Assembly: GCA_964530165.1 (NCBI GenBank)
Contig: CAZGYE010000071.1
Span: 1 to 20,525, forward strand
Source of the DNA: CAZGYE01 sp964530165
Lineage (GTDB): Bacteria > Planctomycetota > Planctomycetia > Planctomycetales > Planctomycetaceae
Length of the DNA stretch: 20,525 bases
Direction: 5' to 3'
The stretch's first letter is position 1; every line of letters starts with the position of its first letter. The notes under the pieces are model-generated. The model saw nothing but the letters and a program-made list of their open reading frames with translations. It did not search any database and was not told the DNA's origin. The position numbers and the translations under genes are program-made. This document shows, in pieces, positions 16,104 to 20,525 of the stretch.

Positions 16104-17335
16104 ATCTATTCGTATCAACCGCGCTGCTGGCCGCTTTCGCCGGGACACCGCAGGTCGCCGGTGCACCGCAGGTCGTGGTTTCCACCCTGAAAGGCGACCA
16201 GCACGCCGGAAAGCTCCAGCAACTTTCCTCGACCACCCTGACATTGACCAAAGATGGGAACGCACTCAAGCTTCCCGTTTCAGAAATACTCGACGTCAGT
16301 CTGGCAGGAAAGGAAGGCCCAAAACCGGCCGACGCCAACGCGGTGCATGTCGTCCTGGCTGACGGCTCGCGGTTTCCCTGCACCAAATTCACTTCAGCCG
16401 GGCGCACCGCTTCGATAGAGTCTGGGCTGCTGGGTGCGTTCGCCGTTCCGTCGTCATCGATCAGCAACATTCGTTTTCAGCCGTCCGACGGGGAAATCGA
16501 CCAGCCCTGGAATGAGCTGTGCGGCCGGGAGCTGAAACGAGATCTGCTTGTCGTCCGCAAGAATAACGGCGTGCTCGACCATCTGGACGGTGTGATCGAC
16601 GGCGTCGACGAGAAATTCGTCAAGTTCCTGCTCGAAGGCGATGCGATTCCCATCAAGCGGGAGAAAGTGTTCGGCCTCATCTACGCCCGCCCCGCCGAGC
16701 CGACGACGAAGCCGCTGTGCGAAGTCTCGTTCGTCGGTTCCGAGAACGTCTGGCTCAGCCGGGTCTCCTGGGATGGGAGCCAGTTCCAGGCAGCCTTGCT
16801 GAGCGGGGCGGAGGTCCGGCTGCCGCTGGAGGGACTCCGCAGGCTCGATTTCAGCTTGGGCAAGGTTCGTTACCTTTCCGCCATCGAACCGCGGGAAGTG
16901 ACGCTGACGCCGTACTTTGACGACGAAGCCGAACGCAGCCTGTTTCGCTATCGCCGCGATCGGAACTATGTCGGCCGGCCGTTAAGACTGGGGAACAAGA
17001 CCTATGCACACGGGCTGTGGATTCATTCGAAGACGCGGCTGCTGTATCGCATCGGCGCCGAGTATCGCCGCTTCCAGGCCGTCATGGGAATCGACTACGA
17101 AGTGGCGCAGAAAGGACTGGGCGACGTACACGTTGTCATCACCGCCATCAACGGTGACGTAATCCGCGGTGAAAGACGGATCCTGTTGGAGGCCGACGTT
17201 CGGGGACCGGATGAGCCACGGGTGATCGATCTCGACATCTCCGGCGCCGTCTATTTGGAGATTCTCGTCGACTACGGCGGCAACATCCACATCGGCGACC
17301 ATCTCGATCTGGCCGATGCCAAGGTGATTAAGTAA
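16100..17335 (+). CDS. Exported NPCBM-domain protein
   Basis: Encodes 411 residues. A signal-like N terminus (MNLFVSTALLAAFAG) is followed by two small beta-rich modules. The first is around 26-72 (VVVSTLKGDQHAGKLQQL then LKLPVSEILDVSLAG) and the second around 150-195 (LLVVRKNNGVLDHLDGVIDG then IPIKREKVFGLIYARP). The C-terminal 145 residues fit an NPCBM (novel putative carbohydrate-binding module) beta-sandwich, with the family landmarks KTYAHGLWIHSKTRLLYRI and FQAVMGIDYEV. No catalytic domain is present, so it probably binds a glycan or another envelope protein. It is coupled to the upstream gene by the ATGA overlap. Confidence 0.82.
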   Translation: MNLFVSTALLAAFAGTPQVAGAPQVVVSTLKGDQHAGKLQQLSSTTLTLTKDGNALKLPVSEILDVSLAGKEGPKPADANAVHVVLADGSRFPCTKFTSAGRTASIESGLLGAFAVPSSSISNIRFQPSDGEIDQPWNELCGRELKRDLLVVRKNNGVLDHLDGVIDGVDEKFVKFLLEGDAIPIKREKVFGLIYARPAEPTTKPLCEVSFVGSENVWLSRVSWDGSQFQAALLSGAEVRLPLEGLRRLDFSLGKVRYLSAIEPREVTLTPYFDDEAERSLFRYRRDRNYVGRPLRLGNKTYAHGLWIHSKTRLLYRIGAEYRRFQAVMGIDYEVAQKGLGDVHVVITAINGDVIRGERRILLEADVRGPDEPRVIDLDISGAVYLEILVDYGGNIHIGDHLDLADAKVIK

Positions 17336-17361
17336 CTCACAGTGGGAACGGGGAGTGCATC

Positions 17362-19182
17362 ATGCTACAGATTCGCCTCTGTCGGACGGCCGTTGTTCCA
17401 CTCTGCCTGCTGTGCGGATGGTCCGCCCCAGGCGGTTGTGCGTCCACGGCCGGGGCGGCGGATCCGGCGGTCATCCAGGCCGAAGCGCGCCGCGTCGAGG
17501 TCGTCAAGAAGGTCGCGGCGACCGTAGTGGCCATTTTTGCACACGGCGGGCGAGGCGGGGGTTCCGGCGTCGTCATCAGCTCCGACGGCTACGCGCTGAC
17601 CAATTTCCACGTGACCCGCGCGGCCGGCGACTTCATGAAGTGCGGGCTCAACGACGGGCGGTTGTACGACGCCGTTATCGTCGGCGTCGATCCCACCGGC
17701 GACGTGGCGCTGATCAAGCTGCTCGGCCGAAGGGACTTCCCCTTCGCCAAACTCGGAGACAGCGACAAGCTGAAGGTCGGCGACTGGGCTTACGCCATGG
17801 GAAACCCGTTTTTGCTGGCGACCGATTTCCAGCCGACCGTCACCTACGGCATCATCAGCGGCGTGCATCGGTATCAGTATCCGGCCGGCACCTTCTTGGA
17901 GTACGCCGATTGCATTCAGGTTGACGCCTCGATCAACCCCGGAAACTCCGGCGGCCCGTTGTTCAACGACGACGGCGAATTGGTGGGCATTAACGGTCGC
18001 GGCTCGTTCGACAAGCGCGGCCGGGTCAATTCCGGAGCCGGGTATGCCGTCTCGATCAATCAAATCAAGAATTTCATGGACCACCTGAAAAGCGGGCGAA
18101 TCGTCGACCACGCCACGCTGGGGGCGACGGTCGCTACGGAGGCTGACGGATCGGTCGCGATCTCCGGAATTCTGGAGCAGTCGGAAGCCTATCGCCGGGG
18201 AATTCGCATCGACGATGAAATCGTTTCGCTTGCCGGCCGGCCAATGCGGAGCGTCAACCAGTTCAAGAACATCCTGGGCATCTATCCCAAGGGATGGAAG
18301 CTGCCTCTGGTCTATCGTCGCAAGGACCGCAAGCACGAAGTCTCTGTGCGGCTGCGCGGCCTGCATCGCCAGTCGGAGATGACGCCCAAACAACGTCGAC
18401 CGCGGCGACGGCCCGGTCCCAAAAAACCGAAGCCGGGCGAGAAGAAGCCCTCTCAGCCGCCCGGCGACAAGAAGCCGAAGCCGGTCCCTCGGCCCGTCCA
18501 TCCGCCGACAAAACCGCCCGATCAGTACAAGCACTTCTTCGTCCGCAAGAAGGGCTTTGCCAACTTTTACTTCAACAAGCTCGAACAGAAGCGGACGCTG
18601 GCGGGCTTGCACGATCTCGGCGACTTCGCGCAGGTCGCCGGTGTCTGGAGCCTCGCGGGGACGACTCTCTCCGGCAAAGCCTTCGAGGTCACCCTCTCCG
18701 AGAAGGGATTGGGACTGGAATTGGGCCGCCTGGCCTTCTTCCAGCCTTTGGACGGAAGTGCGTTGGAGGATGAACCGCCGGGCACAGGGGGGTTGCTGGT
18801 TGCGCTCGATCATCTGCGGCTGATGCTCACGAAGGGTGCCGATGGGTTCTCCGAATTCTATTACCTCGGCAGCGAGCCTCTGGACGGCCGTGGCGAGAGC
18901 GTCGACGTGATCGCGACCGAACTCACCGGGGTGGAGTCGCATTGGTATTTCAGCAAGAACGACGGCCGGTTCGTGGGATTCAACACCCAGTTGGCCGAAG
19001 ACGCCGACGAGTGCGAGATACGTGTCACTGAGTTTCGCGAGTTCGACGGGCGGAGACTGCCCGGTCGATTTCTGGTCCGGCGGGCCGGCGAGGAATTCGA
19101 GACGTTTCAGGTGGAGCGCGCCCATCTGTTCGCAAGCTCCACGGCGAAGAAAGTGAGCGAAAAGAAAGACGAAAAGAAATAG
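17362..19182 (+). CDS. HtrA-like serine protease with PDZ domain and unusual C-terminal domain
   Basis: Encodes 606 residues. After an N-terminal signal (about 1-33; Cys26 in PGGC is not a good lipobox) comes a trypsin-like domain with a complete triad: H83 in LTNFHVT, D114 in PTGDVALIKL and S196 in NPGNSGGPL. A PDZ domain follows at about 248-330. Residues 340-389 are a Pro/Lys/Arg-rich linker, and about 390-600 form a domain I could not name, ending with a strand-rich stretch (RRLPGRFLVRRAGEEFETFQ). DegP/HtrA enzymes degrade or refold damaged envelope proteins, but ordinary ones are shorter and carry one or two PDZ domains. GGGAG at 17351-17355 is 6 bases before ATG. The gene follows the NPCBM gene by 26 bases and is probably cotranscribed. 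Confidence 0.9.
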   Translation: MLQIRLCRTAVVPLCLLCGWSAPGGCASTAGAADPAVIQAEARRVEVVKKVAATVVAIFAHGGRGGGSGVVISSDGYALTNFHVTRAAGDFMKCGLNDGRLYDAVIVGVDPTGDVALIKLLGRRDFPFAKLGDSDKLKVGDWAYAMGNPFLLATDFQPTVTYGIISGVHRYQYPAGTFLEYADCIQVDASINPGNSGGPLFNDDGELVGINGRGSFDKRGRVNSGAGYAVSINQIKNFMDHLKSGRIVDHATLGATVATEADGSVAISGILEQSEAYRRGIRIDDEIVSLAGRPMRSVNQFKNILGIYPKGWKLPLVYRRKDRKHEVSVRLRGLHRQSEMTPKQRRPRRRPGPKKPKPGEKKPSQPPGDKKPKPVPRPVHPPTKPPDQYKHFFVRKKGFANFYFNKLEQKRTLAGLHDLGDFAQVAGVWSLAGTTLSGKAFEVTLSEKGLGLELGRLAFFQPLDGSALEDEPPGTGGLLVALDHLRLMLTKGADGFSEFYYLGSEPLDGRGESVDVIATELTGVESHWYFSKNDGRFVGFNTQLAEDADECEIRVTEFREFDGRRLPGRFLVRRAGEEFETFQVERAHLFASSTAKKVSEKKDEKK

Positions 19183-19220
19183 ACGTCGATTGACACTCAG
19201 ATTCAGAATGTCGTTACGCT

Positions 19221-19308
19221 GTGGGGCAGGCTTTCCAGCCTGCCGTGAGTGATCGGCAGACATTCCATCTTGCCGTTACCCTTCGGCAGGCTGGAAAGCC
19301 TGCCCCAC
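19221..19308. repeat. REPIN-like element with a degenerate central palindrome
   Basis: The same 24-bp arms as at 8415-8472 occur at 19221-19244 and 19285-19308, again perfectly inverted. The 40-base interior holds a decayed third palindrome, GGCAGACATTCCATCTTGCC, at 19255-19274. It fills much of the 215-base gap between the two protease genes. An open frame running through it (from 19221) codes only repeat-derived peptide and is not taken as the gene start. Confidence 0.92.
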
Positions 19309-19397
19309 ACTCAACCGCACCTGTCATTGCTCGACTGAGAGGCTGTGAGCCGTTCCTTCGGCGACTGGTAGTGACGACGAGAGTCGTGGAGATTGCG

Positions 19398-20447
19398 ATG
19401 ACTCAGCACATGGGAAGGTGTCTGCCGGCGATCATCATGGTGGTTTGCGTCAGTCGGCAGCTTCCGGCGCAGTCGACGGCCGAGACGATCGCACACGTGC
19501 AGCCGCGCATCGTGAAGATCTTCGGGGCCGGCGGCATTCGGCGCCTTTACGCGTATGGGACTGGTTTTTTGGTCTCGGCGGACGGTCACATCGCGACTGT
19601 CTGGAGTCACGTGCTCGACGCGGATGAGGTGACCGTTGTGCTGGGCGACGGCCGGCGGTTCGGTGCGAAAGTCCTCGGCGCCGAGCCGGAACTCGATTTG
19701 GCCGTGCTCAAGATCCAGGAAGAAGAGCTGGACCTGCCGTATTTCGATCTGGAAAAGTCGGAAACCGCATCGGCGGGCACACGGGTTCTTGGTTTCAGCA
19801 ACATGTTCAAGGTGGCCACCGGCGACGAGCCGGTGTCGGTGCTGCACGGCGTGATTGCCGCCCGCACCAAGCTGACCGCCCGCCGCGGCGCGTTCGAGAT
19901 CCCCTACACCGGCGACGTCTACGTTGTCGACGCCGTCACCAACAACCCGGGCGCCGGCGGCGGAGTGCTGACCTCCCGCGACGGAAAATTACTGGGGATG
20001 ATCGGCAAGGAACTCCGCAACGTCGACAGCAACACGTGGATCAACTACGCCGTCCCGATCGCCGAACTGCGCGAGGTGACCAAACAAATTATCTCCGGGC
20101 GATTTATGTCGCGGAAGAAGGAACCGGAACCTGAGAACAATCCCAATCGCTACCAGCCGATCGACTTCGGCCTGGTGATGGTGCCCGACGTGCTGTACCG
20201 CACTCCGGCGTACGTCGTCTCCGTCACGGACGGCTCGCCTGCCGCCAAGGCGGGACTTCGCCCGGACGATTTGATCCTCTTCGTCAACGACGAACTGATC
20301 CAATCCTGCAGAATGTTGAGGTGGGCGTTGGGACGTCTGGAAGCCAGCGACACGTTACGGCTGACGATTCGCCGGCGGGACAAACTGATCTCGGCGGATC
20401 TACCCGTCCGGAAGAAAGCCGAGACAAAGAAAGAGTCTGGAAAGTGA
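19398..20447 (+). CDS. HtrA-like pseudoprotease (catalytic Ser replaced by Gly) with PDZ domain
   Basis: Encodes 349 residues from ATG 19398, chosen because GGAG at 19388-19391 lies 6 bases upstream and a signal peptide (MTQHMGRCLPAIIMVVCVS, cleavage near residue 25) begins there; upstream reading frame is repeat-derived. A trypsin-like domain retains H71 (TVWSHVLD) and D100 (PELDLAVLKI), but the serine motif, normally NPGNSGGPL, reads NPGAGGGVL with Gly187 at the serine position. Proteolysis by the usual mechanism is therefore not expected. A PDZ domain spans about 270-340 (YVVSVTDGSPAAKAGLRPDD). It probably binds substrates or regulates the active HtrA encoded just before it. The domain assignment is secure; the regulatory role is inferred. 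Confidence 0.88.
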   Translation: MTQHMGRCLPAIIMVVCVSRQLPAQSTAETIAHVQPRIVKIFGAGGIRRLYAYGTGFLVSADGHIATVWSHVLDADEVTVVLGDGRRFGAKVLGAEPELDLAVLKIQEEELDLPYFDLEKSETASAGTRVLGFSNMFKVATGDEPVSVLHGVIAARTKLTARRGAFEIPYTGDVYVVDAVTNNPGAGGGVLTSRDGKLLGMIGKELRNVDSNTWINYAVPIAELREVTKQIISGRFMSRKKEPEPENNPNRYQPIDFGLVMVPDVLYRTPAYVVSVTDGSPAAKAGLRPDDLILFVNDELIQSCRMLRWALGRLEASDTLRLTIRRRDKLISADLPVRKKAETKKESGK

Positions 20448-20452
20448 AGAGT

Positions 20453-20525
20453 GTGGGGCAGGCTTTCCAGCCTGCCATTGCCGTTGGAAAGCCTGCCATT
20501 GCGGAGCGGCAGGCTGGAAAGCCTG
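20453..20525. repeat. REPIN-like element, cut by the window end
   Basis: The left arm is at 20453-20476, identical to the other copies. A partial inner copy TTGGAAAGCCTGCC (20484-20497) and the loop ATTGCGGAGC (20498-20507), identical to that at 8439-8448, follow. The right arm begins at 20508 and is truncated at 20525. It lies 5 bases after the stop of the pseudoprotease gene. Confidence 0.9.

Noticed and set aside
19190..19195. Perfect TTGACA as a promoter -35 for the pseudoprotease gene
   Set aside because: No acceptable -10 hexamer is found 16-18 bases downstream; the best is TTACGC, so a promoter is not called.
17365..19263. 632-residue open frame on the minus strand
   Set aside because: Fully antisense to the HtrA-like protease with its triad; it begins in the REP element and shows no recognisable domain.
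19221..19397. Longer N terminus for the pseudoprotease (start at 19221)
   Set aside because: It would be encoded by the REP element and spacer; the start at 19398 has a ribosome-binding site and a signal peptide.

Overview
The window is GC-rich and almost every gene lies on the + strand. The signs point to a member of the Planctomycetota: a MoxR ATPase and DUF58 protein followed by very long VWA membrane proteins, a secreted NPCBM-domain protein, HtrA-like proteases with lineage-specific tails, and abundant short palindromic repeats lying between and inside genes. This assignment rests on gene content and repeat style, because no rRNA or other marker gene is present.

Layout. 1-3010 holds three unrelated genes: a small clan AA (retropepsin-like) aspartic protease, a CaCA-type calcium/sodium antiporter, and a Gfo/Idh/MocA-type Rossmann protein that has lost the usual EKP motif. 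3011-3355 is a leader region with a plausible sigma70-type promoter and a palindrome. From 3356 to 20447 ten genes run in one direction with overlaps or short gaps: moxR, DUF58, a BatA-like VWA protein, a second VWA protein, a three-TM coiled-coil protein, a secreted GEGKS-repeat coiled-coil protein, a secreted helical (TPR-like) protein, an NPCBM protein, an HtrA-like serine protease, and an HtrA-like protein whose catalytic serine is replaced by glycine. The last gene is separated from the rest by 215 bp that contain a REP-type element, so it may be its own unit.

How they may work together. MoxR AAA+ ATPases pair with VWA (MIDAS) proteins as in the Bat/aerotolerance operons. Here the cytoplasmic ATPase and DUF58 protein would act on two membrane-anchored VWA proteins, a large membrane coiled-coil protein and several exported helical, carbohydrate-binding and protease subunits. 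The simplest reading is an envelope assembly or quality-control machine. That role is inferred from family and context and is not shown directly.

Repeats are the other theme. A REPIN-like double palindrome occurs three times, once inside the VWA coding region. An 18-bp hairpin unit occurs in both VWA genes in opposite orientations. GCTGATCGCTGAAAGCTG-type repeats sit just before two successive start codons. A 15-bp GEGKS minisatellite is interrupted by a 100-N assembly gap whose nominal length breaks the reading frame. No tRNA, rRNA, CRISPR array, transposase or integrase was seen.
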